A DNA stretch of 64,000 nt from Dipylidium caninum (taxonomy: Eukaryota; Platyhelminthes; Cestoda; Cyclophyllidea; Dipylidiidae): positions 186,001-250,000 of the forward strand of contig QEYB01000338.1 in the NCBI GenBank assembly GCA_017562135.1. Direction: 5' to 3'. Each line of letters opens with the position of its first letter. Positions within the stretch are counted from its first letter, which is position 1. Below the pieces are notes generated by a model that saw only the letters and a list, made by a program, of their open reading frames with translations, searched no databases and was not told the origin of the DNA. Made by a program: the position numbers and the translations under genes. This document shows positions 48,001 through 62,466 of the stretch, in pieces.

Positions 48001-51000
48001 CGGCAACACAATATTAATTTTCATGGGAACTTCTCTTGTCATTACTCAGTGTAATTGCCGGAATGCAGTCGTTCTAAAACCTATTCGAATGAGAGCTATT
48101 AAAGGATTTCTCGTAATGTTGCGAAAATGGCAAGTCAAGAATAGATGGATGAAGAAAGTAGGCGAGTGGATCACGACAATGGGTAACGATTGACGGGTGA
48201 AGTGAAAAACAATCCGATAAGGCGACGAAAGGAGGAGATTGAACAAAGCGTAATCGAGTTACTCCAAACTGTGACCAAAAAACAAAAAACAAAAAAGAAT
48301 TGCCTCGAATAATGCGAACCCTACTATTTAACGCTGGAGTTAGCTTATAGACAAGGGAAATTAACACGACTTTGAACAAAGCATTGGATTGGACTAAGTT
48401 ATTCATCCCGCTGATATCTAGGAATGGGACGTTTCAGGTAAAAAGGAGATGGCATATCTGCTCGAATAATCAGAGGAAAATGTCAGGCATTTAATGTGCT
48501 CCGGCATGGTTATGGCGAAATTTGGTCGAGGAAGGACCGCAACCACCGTCACCATCTTCATGAAGTAATTATCATTCATAGGTTCGTATGCTCTTCAATG
48601 GACGTGGTTCTTCCATTACTGTTTTGATCGAGGAAAGTTAGGGAAACAGCTATTTGACAAGTCGATATAATAAATTTGCTCATAGGATTCAGTTGTGCTC
48701 GACAATCACACATGCCAATGCAGCAGATTCCCAAAGCCTTAATCTGCTCATTTTTGCGGGTATGAAGACCGATGTGCGCGCCGTGCAGGACAAAGCGATT
48801 GCTGCGAATAATGGCGCTTTGGCAGACTGCTAACGTATGTTTGGCAAAATGAAGCTCCGGTGCGGTCTCACAATGTTTTGTGACTTATGGAAGAGGTTTA
48901 AAGGAACCAGAAACCAAGGTATTTGCGATAACCGACTGTTTAATGCTGACATATTTTTCCAAATAATTAAGAAATTCAGATCTAAATTACAGGGCACAAA
49001 TGAAAACAGTTAAAATGAGGAAAAATGAGGAGGAACACCATCCACTGGTTGTAGACATTGAACTGAAGGTTGTTTACTGCGCTACTAACAAATAATAAGT
49101 AAGCAAGTCCAGTGTCACGAAAGAAATATGGCCGTTATAACTATGTAGAAATCAACTAACCAATGATGGCGAAATGTTCGCACAAAACCATGGCCACAGC
49201 TCGCACAGCGGGTAAGAGGGGGAACACCGGACTTCCAATGACTTCCTCAGCACACAACCATTCAAGAAGGGAAATTGGCGGTGGTGCAAATTCTTGTGAG
49301 TGCCTCACCGATCGACTCTGCCGGTATTTTTCGAATGCGCCTTGATTTTCAAGAATTCGTCGAATTAATTCGCCTCGATGCTTTATCAGTGCGGAGAGAC
49401 AAGCAACACCAAACATTCTGGGAGGCAATTTGAAGTCTTCGTCTGGCTTATGCGGATTCTAGTCGAAAGAAAGTGTCAGGAGCGGTTTACCTCGCTTTCA
49501 ATAAACAGTAATTTTTAATAGTTACCGAGAAACTACACATCCGATAGACTTCTACTTTGGCATTTCCCTGTGCCGTACTGCTGGTATCAGAAGAATTTGA
49601 CGGATTCATAATTTCCGGAAGAATAAGACGACACAAATCTCTAAGAACGCGATGCATCTGCCGTTCCTAAAATGGAAATCGGCTGGATGAAATCCCTGTT
49701 ACTAAAATTTTACGTTAACATGCATTTGCACACATTTGTCGGAGCTTTGATAAGACTAGCATTGGACGAGATTACAAGGTGTTGGAGGTTAATTAACATC
49801 TCACGGAGGTTGATTTCTAGGGGGTCTGCAAACATGACGTTCTGTTTCTCGTCGTTGATCGGTGTAGCATCCACAGGAGGCCGGTTTGTCGACACATGCA
49901 GCATCGGCGGCTGTCCATAGAGAGAGGCTAATTGTGCTGTAGGTGGCGATACAAGGTTTTGGTTTGCTGAGGAGTCGTTTACCATAGAACCCATTCGAGA
50001 GATTCGGGAGAACGCAATGGAATTTAGAAGGCCGCGTGGAAGCTTCAGAGTGGAGAAGAGGTTTGTGCTTCGTGCAGCGATGTTACCCGTGGCGACTGAA
50101 GATTGCGTTACATCGTCACGATATTCACATTGTGGCGAAATCATTGCATCCAGTGATTTCTCTAAAGTGTCCTCGTTTATCATCAGATCCTGGCAAAACA
50201 ATGCCAACTGGTGAAGGTCTTGGAATGCTCTCAGAGCGGGCACATTAAGTTAACATGGCCTTAAACGAGCCTCACTTTCTGTGCAAAGGATTAAAAGCTA
50301 CAAGATGAATCTACTAAGCGTTCATTTTTCATATAGTCAGCGTCGACTGAAGACAAAAGCCAAATGTCAAATGCCAAACCTCTGGTTCAAGAGAATCCGC
50401 TAACCGTTCGGGAGAACAATGGATATCACACCTTCCTTGTAGCATTCCACGGATGTACGGCTGTGCAATTAATAGATGCCACCTGACGTCTAATTTTACC
50501 CAGTCAGAATGACAAAAGTGTCGATTTACTAAAAGTTGGCCGCTGTAACGAGTACGACTGGAAAATGCTTTTGTCCTCCTCCAAATTGTCCGTGCTATTC
50601 CCAGAGGACTAAGCATTCGACTTGTGCAGATGAGCTGCTGGCTTTGACAATTAGTCAGGAAAAAGAGAACACATGAAATTAGCATTTTAAAGGATGCGCT
50701 TAAACCAGACGTTAGAGTTTTGTGGACAAGTGCAGAAACCTGACAATATTACTAAAAGATAATTACATAACATCTAAAGCACTTTGTCGGAAAAAGAAGA
50801 AGGAAAAGCGAAAGAAAAAGGGGCGAATTTTCCCAGTACTGAAAGAGTGATCAGATTTCCGATTTTCTATGAAACAGTGGAGTTTATATTACATGTTTTT
50901 TCTTGAGGAAAAGTCCAATTTCATGAATGGCCAGCGTTTAGAACTTGGGCCAGGTTTAAGGGGAGGAGTTTGTTGGAATAGGATTTCTCGCGTAACTGAA

Positions 51001-54000
51001 AAAATGTCTTACTTGCCACCTTCAATGCTTTAACGAAAATTCGGTAATGAGATAAAGTAGACCATTGTTGGTACTGCTTCGTGTGTATTACAGTTTATTA
51101 TGTTGTACGAAAAAGCGTAAGGACTAATGGACTCCTTAATCGACAGTGTCACAGAACATACACCGGAAGTGGGAAAACATGTTAGATCCGCTCACTATGG
51201 ATGTTTCGATGAGCCTAAGAGAAACTCAAGAGAATGAGGCGACACGTCAGTTGTGGGGTCACCTAACAAAAGACGGCATTTGGCCCAAAAAAGTAAACCC
51301 ACAGTAGCATCGCATTTCGGGATCTTTGATTTTGCATCCACACATCGCCCGTGATCGACGGAATAAGTGGAGGCGCTAAAGACTGGCAAGTGGCCGAGGC
51401 CCCAACCACACCTGCGTTGTGACATTCTGACACTGCATTCTGGCATCAAGTCGACGCTTTCGCTGCCGAAGTGACTAATGCAACTGGCCCTTCAGAAGCA
51501 CAATGCTTGTAATTATCAGTCGACGCAAGGAGGGCGCTTGGGCTGCCCCATTTAGTGCAACTAGTGGGGCAGCAAGCATGCTAAAAGGCTGGGACGCTGG
51601 ATTTATATTGTACAAATGAATCTTTGAATGCTTTGTGTGAAAATCATTAAATCCTAAACATTGGAGGACCTGATTCAACGGAAAAGCTAAAAAACACGTC
51701 ATCGTGCTACAGTTTATCGGTGAATGAATTTAAGCTATAGTCGTAGGACTTCGCTGACAGCCGACGAGAATGAAGCACGAGCAATAAAGACTTGGCGAAA
51801 TTTACTACCCTTTTCCTAAGCCCAAATTTTCGCCTCAATTCAAACGCCTACACGTAATTGCATGTACATCTAGATTTTGGCAACGCTGACCTACCAAACA
51901 ACGTGACTGCGTCCACTTTCGTCTCTTCTTACAGAATTAAGGAAGAATCATTAGATATGAGGAAAATGTGACAATAAGAGTCAACACGGTACTTGTAAGT
52001 GGACTTTAAAAGACTACTTTCACTTACCGAAACGACAGAAGCGATGCAGTACGGTGGCAAGACGTTCATAATCTCGGTCAAAGAATCGGCCGAGGCCTCG
52101 TAGATAACATAAAGCAGACACACGACCAAAACATGCAACTCGGAGACTTTCCTCCTTCTCTTGCTCTGGTCGGTTCCAATGATTGCTGGCAAGGAGTTTG
52201 ACCCCGACGCCGATGCTACAAGATTAGCGTTGATTGAGGGTGAGGGCGAAAGAGCTCTTTGACGAACTGTCAAAACGCCTTGTCTACTGTTCGACCGACT
52301 GAGTTTGCGTTGGGCCTGGGGTACAGGCGGGTCACGACGGCGAGGTTGTGATGCCTCCAAGACATTGTAGAGGAAAGACGCGACACAATTTTCCAGCAGC
52401 AAATTCACACGATTTGGACTGCGAGTAATCATGAATGAGGAAAAAGGGACAGAACGTACCAGGATTTAAGGAAACTGAGAAGAAGAAGGAGACAATTTCG
52501 GTAAGCTATCGGATCGTCCAGAAAGAGGTGACAGTTTAGAATCTACAAAAAGAACAAGTCTCTACGTAGACGATATCTTGAGAAGTAGTTTAAAGGAGAC
52601 AAAACGGTTGAGAGTGTGCACATTTCGGGGAGTACAGCAGTCTCAATGGTTAATTTTTAAGATTAGGAAGTACATTTTTACGACACGTATCCAGACCCCG
52701 ACATTTTTCACTAGGCTTACTTTTTATCCAACTTTGGAAAGAAAATACTGAGAAAGGAAAATATTTTACCCACAATGAACTGCTGCCTGTAAGGAGTTAC
52801 CAAAATCCAAACACCCCGACGATGTCTCAACGGGTCTCAGAGGAAAAGGTGTTTCCTATTAGAATTTGTAGACGAATAAGGGTTTTAATCTTGAATGTTC
52901 ACAGGAAGGACCATTAAGCTCTGCTTCGGAAGCTACGGTGATAAAAATCTTCGCTGGTATGCCGCCTTCTTCGAGGCAACGCATCGCTACCCGGCCATGA
53001 AGGAGTTACTCTTCTACGGGTAAAACGACAACTTTGTCCTCAGCCATCTGTCATATGAATCGAAAAGTGTTATTTCATTCAGACGCTAATGGCTACTTTA
53101 GCGTCGACTAAGCAAACAGACGACTGCTTCGGGCTGAGAAGCAGAGGGTGCAAGCGGTCCGTCGGTGCACACAATTCTCTCACGAATGCATCCAGCCTCT
53201 TTGGGAAGACAATGAGGGGAGTGGTTTGACTCGAACACCAGCGTACACACACTTAAAAAATGGCCAACTGCACGGCATTTAACCGACTACTTTGTATGAA
53301 GTTTTCGCCTTCCGCTAAATACCGGTAGACAGCAGGGTCTCGATGCCATACCCCCTTAAAGAGGAAGTCGATCCGCGAAATGGACAAATTTGGAAGTAGT
53401 AAAAAACGTCCCAATTTCCGTTTGTTTATTCCGATTCTGCTGGAAAACATGTTAGTTTATAGCGACTTTTGAGGTCATGTCGATCTAATCGCAGCTTGTC
53501 AAAGGAATCGTGCCGCAAAGTTGAAAAATCAGAGTTTTCAGTATGGCCGAGAGTCATTTAGTCATTTGGACACTTTTTCTGCAATATGACTCGGAGTGCC
53601 GAGAACTTCAGAACTCCTCGCTCGAGAGCCAGTCCGACTTCCAAAGGAGTCGTAATTACACTTTAATTGGCCGGCTTGACACAATTCCGAAATATACTGT
53701 GAAAAAAAATCACGCTTTTAAAACAGACTGAAAACAAATCCTACAACGACCAAATCATAGGAATCACGGAACAAATGAATAACAGTTAGGAGAATAGGTG
53801 AGGGAGGAAGAGTAGGAGTCGCATCGGTAGATTCTTGGGACGCTAGTGTGACAGGTTAAGAGACTCTGCCCTACATCAACCGCCATTTCAAGTGGATTTA
53901 TTTTCTCATCCCCAATTGGCCCTGTCTTTAGCCCCAAGTAATCGGCCGGACCACTATACACCAAAAAATGCCGGCCATACACACCATACGAGTGTGTCGA

Positions 54001-57000
54001 CCACCACAGAAGGCGGCGGCGGTCAAGTCTCTTCACGCCGACGTAGGACTGTAATTAAGTTAACCACCCAAAAAAACTCTCTCTCTCCTTTCTTTTTTAT
54101 CTGTGGCAAACAAGCATCGCGCAAATTGAGTGTACAGGCGCAAATGTCAAACAGAGTGTCTGTTCAAACAGCGGTCTAAAATTCAGTCCTGCAGCGGAAA
54201 AATTTGCCAAAAGAACTTTTACGGCTCGTAAGTAGGTTAACTGACTCCATTTTGTAACCAGATTTTATTGCCACTATTTGAAGACATCTTACTAAATTTG
54301 TTCTCGAGTATTTGAAATGGCACCGGTACAAGCTGAAAAAGGTGAATCGGGAAGAAATCAGTCTGAGTGTCAGTCGTTGGCCTAAAGGAATGCGAGTAAA
54401 TTGTAGAACGTTCCTTTAACGGTCTGTCTTGTACGTTACTTCGAAATTTCTTACTATTAACGGTTGCTAATGAGGACGTGGATGGCCTCCAAGAGAAAGG
54501 GCTACTTTGTTAAAAGGGCAATGAAAGGGAGTTGTTCGAAAACTTCTCGAAGTTCAAGTGTGGAAGAGCATAAAGTGTGGAAGAGCATAAAGTAAGAACA
54601 TTCATTATTTGGCAATGCACATGCCTACTGGATACCCCCGTAGGGTGTCGTTGTTTTCACAAGAAAACTGTGTGGGTAGACGATGGTCAAAACAGCAAAT
54701 TTACGGAGCATTTAAGGTGAATATTATCAAATCATCGGTGGTAAAACAGCCTTGGGACGATGCAGTAGTTACGGTAAGTTGATGTTCAAAAAGATCATCT
54801 AATCAGTGCGAATTGTTTATGTGAACCGTTCATGTTTTTAAACACGATTGCTCTGGCATGTCGGGGTCCCAGCCGCTCTCATAGCACTCAGGCAGGCGTT
54901 TCTGTTTAACTGAGGAAATCAAGTTTTACTAAAGCGTGATGACCCAAAGTCAAGAACCAGAACGAAAAATGAATACGCAAACAAGTGCCTTCGTAGGGGA
55001 ATGACTAGAAAAAAGCAGATTTTTGAAATTAAATGGAGGACAAAATCAGCAACACTTCAGTAAGTGTTTAACAAGACTAAAATGGCCAAATGGCCACAGA
55101 GGCAAGCAGACACACTTTAAAAACAGACATCTGCTTAAATGTGCTAAAAAGATGTTTATTTTGGGCTAAGCACTGTGCTTGCTGGCGGAGGCGGATAAAC
55201 TTTCATTCGGTAATAAAACGTCTCACGGGTAAAAAGGGGCCTAACATGCTGTAGTAGAAGGCAATTAACTGTAGTAGAAGGCAATTAACAGAATATGCTG
55301 TCTGACAGAATCATTTAGTGTTGCGGGCGCAGTTCTCCCATGAACAGTTCACCACCCGCAAAACGAGATATTTAAAAATAGCAACCTAAAGCCGGAGGAA
55401 GTAGAAAACCACCATATCATTCTTATCACTAATTTCAATTCGCTGGGGAAATTGTGACGACACAGCCAGAAGGGTGATCGTGGTTGATAATTTCATCGGA
55501 CTTTGACTCTGAAGGTCCCTTTAGCGCCAACTTATTGAACTCCACCTCGACTGAATGACCGAAGCGTCATGTCTAAAGCTTCTGCTTTGACAGTAGATCC
55601 GACGCAACCGCATAAAATGTCAACGAAAGAGAAGTCAATTACGCAAGGCATTTAGGGAGTTAGGTTTCGGTTGGATTGGCATAAAAACCAATAATGCAAC
55701 GAAAAGGCAAATATTAAATGTTATTGTTAATTCAAGTTGACTCATCCTCCTACTGATTAGTTTTGTTGATATTTGGCCCGAAATTGTGAAAAAGATTACT
55801 TACCCGGGACAGTTAAGGATGGCGAACGCTCTCAATGGTTTAAATAGGATTGGGATAATTTTATTTCTTTGTGGGCAATTATTAATGTTAGTTCAACAGG
55901 ATTCCACCTAATATCAACCCATCAATAGGCTTCATGTAGTTATACCACACGCGACCAGTGCTTGTAATGCTGCTTTACATTTAGGCATGTGATTAACTTT
56001 TACGGTCAACATCCTGAAATACTAATGCGTCCTTACTTGAAAAATAACTTCATCAGACACCTGAGTCCACTCAAATCCGTGTGCCTTGAAGGGGTAATCA
56101 ATGATATCGACACCACGACCCGATTCCAGAATGAGGGGATCGTAATCAATCAAAGATGTCAATCCCTTAAGTAATTGGCGCCACAAAATGACACGAGTTT
56201 CCGTCCTCATTACGGTACATTCACTAAAATAGCAAATAAGCAACAAAATGGCATGCTATAGTTTTAATCATTCCAGACATCCAAGGCGTCAAAAACAGCG
56301 AGATTACCAAGTTGATTTCTCAAACACTGGTTAATCACGCCTTATTTCGAGTCGAATTCGTTATCTTATCTTTTAAAAAGTATTCTAGTGAAATTCTACA
56401 CGAAGTGAACTTGTAGTGCTAATGGATAAAATTACTGGTAACCCAGAAGGGAGAGGTAGCATATCAAATAGCGTCTGCACTCACTTGATGGTTATTATAA
56501 GTCTAAAAAGGAATTGAATACCGCTGCTTATGACGAATTGCTCAATAAATTCGTCGCAGCCCATGTATTGCAACAGTTCTTCCGTCTTATCGGAGAGATT
56601 TTCAATTTCATCCAGACGTTCTGGATTACGCAGACATTCACAAATACAAGCAAGGAGAGAAGATAACTGTCTAGAGGACACTTCCTAAGAAAGTGAGTAA
56701 GAGATAACTCAAAGAAAAACATTTTCAACTAACTGGTGCTGGAAGAAGAACTACCAATTCGTGTTTTAAAAGGAATCGATCCTACAAAAGAGGTAATTAG
56801 GGAAAAAGTGATAACGTTACCGCATTAGATATATAACGAATTAGTGTATCACCAGCGAAAAGGCCCAGCCGGAAAGCCTTAGATTCTTTAACTGATTCCT
56901 GAAAGCTAGGTTTAAAAAACAAAATACTGTTTGAAGAATAGTTAACTTACGAGCCGACAACGAGCTCCAAAATTTTATGCATTGGCATTTCCTAAAAATT

Positions 57001-57124
57001 AAGCTCAAAAAAGGTCCGAGCAAACCTTTTTAATCTGGAAACTTCTAATGGAGGTGCGGTATTTAACTTTAAAACAAACGAAATCGCTTGGAGCACTAGT
57101 AACAAACTCCGGAGAGTCGTCCAT
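45005..57124 (-). CDS. ELMO/CED-12 engulfment and cell-motility adaptor
   Basis: ELMO binds DOCK-type proteins to form a Rac GEF used in phagocytosis and migration. Exons: 57124-57026, 56991-56951, 56905-56821, 56781-56734, 56684-56485, 56223-56037, 52542-52460, 52418-52028, ~50229-49734, 49666-49526, 49458-49161, 47278-47138, ~46544-46394, 46314-46205, 45888-45718, 45641-45574, 45397-45224, 45154-45005. About 1010 aa are recovered (human ELMO1 has 727). The order follows the family: N-terminal RBD-like part, armadillo repeats, ELMO domain (LPPRMFGVACLSALIKHRGE; MVLCEHFAI; CFDAFYNIWFAL), helix, PH domain (PLSSIVAVTSYTE; ILNAPSENIQMSWLDGF). The C-tail (KLELRVRLLGM, then PTKP) matches the DOCK-binding PxxP end. 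Exon 52418-52028 adds a Ser/Arg-rich insert within the armadillo region. The joins 52028/50229 and 47138/46544 are uncertain, and one or more short exons are probably missing near 52028-50229 and 56037-52542. Confidence 0.88.
47279..49160. other. Large ELMO intron, no other feature
   Basis: This 1.9 kb intron begins GTTAGT and ends in a TTTTTAG acceptor on the minus strand. No nested gene or RNA is recognised. Confidence 0.6.
54558..54591. repeat. 17-bp perfect tandem duplication
   Basis: The unit GTGTGGAAGAGCATAAA occurs twice head to tail inside the ELMO intron. Confidence 0.9.
55249..55288. repeat. 20-bp perfect tandem duplication
   Basis: A 20-base unit beginning CTGTAGTAGAAGG is repeated twice without mismatch inside the ELMO intron. 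It looks like replication slippage. Confidence 0.9.
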
Positions 57125-58042
57125 CTGGGAAAAATACAATCTATTGCAAAAGAGTTAATTGCAACGCAATAATATGGTCCTAAAAAGGCGGCGTGGAACG
57201 AAACTTATGAAATACGGGACGTTGTGAAATAACGGCATAATAGCAAAAAATAAATGAGAAATAATGTTTGGTGTAAAAAGGGTCGAACGTAACTACGCCT
57301 CATAAATATGGTAAGATAATAAAGGAGTTACAAACTTAGGTGCAGGATAGATCGGGTAAAAGCAGTGCAAATGAGGAAAAGACAAAACCATCGAGGGTTA
57401 ATTACATAACGGAAAACTGTAAAGTAAATAAAACGCAAAAATCTCGTTTCAAAAATTTTACCTTCTAGATAAGTCGAACAAAATAAAAGTGCCGAGACGC
57501 AGAAATTTCCCGGCGAGGCATCTGTGAAAGCCAAATTTTTACGTTATTATCGCCGATGCCAGCGTCGAACGATGCGCGAGTCTGTGAGCCAATCGCTATA
57601 ATCGGCTCAAGGTCGAGACAGTGTGCGTCTGCTAAACAATCTAGTTACGTTTCCGTAAGGGCCCTCAAAAAAATATCGGCCACCAAATGCTCCCATCAAT
57701 TGCAATTTGCAAGTTGTTACTACTTTGGATATGTGATATGGTTGGAAAGTGGCCTCCATCTAATATATATTAAAAAAAATAAATTTTAAATGTGTCAACT
57801 AATACTTAGTATTAAACGCGAGTTTTAAAAGCTTATACAAAATTGCTTTTCAGTCAAAAGTGTAACTGTTAACCTTAAGTGTTTTTAAATTTAATTAATT
57901 AATTAATTAACTCATTTTATTAAAGTTCAAAGCTGCTGAATAAGTTTACGGTGCAGTGTTAGCATTTTTATTTTATTTGTAGTTTTAATTTACTTACTAT
58001 CTTTGGCGACCTAATCTAGCCGTTGTTGGCGTGACTGTCAGA
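57125..58042. other. Divergent intergenic region between ELMO and RPS21
   Basis: ELMO reads left and RPS21 reads right, so this 0.9 kb interval should contain both 5' flanks. It is AT-rich toward RPS21. The RPS21 ATG is preceded closely by a CAG, so its 5' UTR may itself be spliced. Confidence 0.6.
57891..57910. repeat. (TTAA)n repeat
   Basis: Five TTAA units about 130 bases upstream of the RPS21 coding exon. Confidence 0.9.
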
Positions 58043-58228
58043 ATGCAGAATGAAGCAGGAGAATTCGTTGACATGTATATACCTAGACGTTGCGATGTCA
58101 GCAATCGATTAATTGGCGCCAAGGATCACGCCTCAATATCCTTGCGTTTGGCTGAGGTTGATCCGAAGACTGGTCGTATGAATGGGAAATTTCAAACTTT
58201 TAATATTTCCGGACAAATCCGGTCAATG
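58043..58228 (+). CDS. RPS21: Small ribosomal subunit protein eS21 (RPS21), first coding exon
   Basis: This 62-codon exon encodes the first three quarters of eS21, a component of the 40S subunit. It starts at the family's own start ([10 protein letters not shown]) and continues through [32 protein letters not shown] and QIRSM. It ends in phase 0 at a GTTTGT donor, exactly where the family continues with GESDD. The final ~20 residues must lie on a downstream exon. I searched 58229-59768 by eye for a GESDD-like start and did not find one, so the gene is incomplete here. Confidence 0.93.
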
Positions 58229-59768
58229 GTTTGTTAATGAACTTGTGTAAACCTGCCCTAGGGGGAATGTGACGACTCCATCAACAGGCTTGCTATCAAG
58301 TGCAAAATGTTGCCAAAGTAATTTTATTTTGTTTTTTAACCCTCTTTTAGGGACTTCTGTGACCAGCACTAGCCGTTTGTAAAACCTCACCTTATTAAAT
58401 TGGTTCAAATGAGCATGTCTTTTTCTACTACGATTTACGATTGCTTTGCCTCAATCTTACGGACCAATTGTAACGCATATGCTTTGCCTTCCACTTTTAT
58501 CGTTTTTTTGGTCTTATTTCCTTGATTTCACTCCGGCACTTCTTGTCATATGACTTTAAGTCGGGTTTTATCGCGTTTCTTTCTGGTGATTCTCTTTAAT
58601 TTTGGTAGCGTATCTCATCAAGATCTTCGTTTCTCTCCACTTTTATGGACCTTTTGGCTATATCCGTATTTGTCGTGCTCCTTATAAGCTGGATTTTTGT
58701 GCTATATTAATCTATGATCGGATGACTACTGTGAGACGTAAACGTCGTCGAGGCTCACCCCCTAAAAACGGTAGGAGGTTCCGCTTTCAATTTTTTAAAC
58801 TCATATTACTGTGTATGAATTTGTCGGCAGCAAACTTGTTCATATTTTTTACTTCCCGTTATTGAGTCGTTTTGTCCTTGTTAGTATTGCTTCGAAAACT
58901 CTTTTAGTAGCATTTATGGGCGCTTTTTGGTCTTGCGGATTTCCTCTTATATTAGGCCTTTGCGTCTTATGGTGGCTCTGAGCTTAAGGCTGTTTCCAGT
59001 TTTGGCTAGCATTTGTCTGAATAATTATTTGTTACAGTTTCCATGTCACGTCTAAAATATGGAGTGTACAATGCGAAGAATTATCTTTACTAATCTTTTA
59101 CCCCTGATTTTCGGAGACATTATCTCCGATTTAACAAGTTACTTACGGTTAGAATATTCTAATATTGCAAGATGTGGAGGCGCTTTGGGTAGTCATGTCG
59201 CATTTTCCGCGGGTTTAACTCGTTATCTCAGGAATTTAATAATATTTACTAGCGCAAGTAACGTAATGTTAGCGTAAATTGTGGAACTGAGAGATTATTC
59301 GTTCTCAATATGGTGTTCGTATTGACGTAAATCTGGAAGTCTGAATAAATTCGTATATTAATAAAAGCCAAATAAGTGAATACGTATTTCGTTTATCCAA
59401 AAAGCGCAGTATGGGGTATCAGTTTTTGTCATCATGGGGATTATTTGTCTTTAAAGACATGGCGGATCCATGATATGTTCATGTTGTATGGTGGATATCT
59501 CATCCTAAAATTCGAAACTGTCTGAGTAGATCCTAATCAGTGGCAAGGCACTAATTTTTTTTCTCAATTTTGGAGTAAATAACAGATGAGTCATTGGAGG
59601 CGGCCGCCGATTGTCAATTGGATTATGACAGCGAGTAAGCTTCGTGACTCACTCGTCACATCCGTAGCACTTGATGACAAGTCACAGTCATTTAGAATAA
59701 TTATGAAGCCTGTGCCTTTAATTGACACCAACGTTTGAGAGAGAAGTGCATGAGTAAAATTGATGTGA
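58229..59768. other. RPS21 intron or 3' region, last exon not found
   Basis: It should contain the last RPS21 exon if the gene is intact. The only SDD-like codon run (near 58716) lacks an acceptor and stops within a few codons. Otherwise AT-rich with no recognised feature. Confidence 0.5.

Positions 59769-62466
<2,698 letters not shown>

Larger units (their letters stand above)
52543..56036. other. Large ELMO intron with tandem duplications
   Basis: This 3.5 kb interval lies between two confident ELMO exons. It probably hides a short missing armadillo exon. It contains two perfect local duplications (see separate entries) and one coding-like fragment on the plus strand near 52905-53026. Confidence 0.55.

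Noticed and set aside
50329..50685. Additional ELMO exon
   Set aside because: An open minus-strand frame is present (ends SPERLADSLEPE), but neither the peptide nor the phases match the flanking ELMO exons convincingly.
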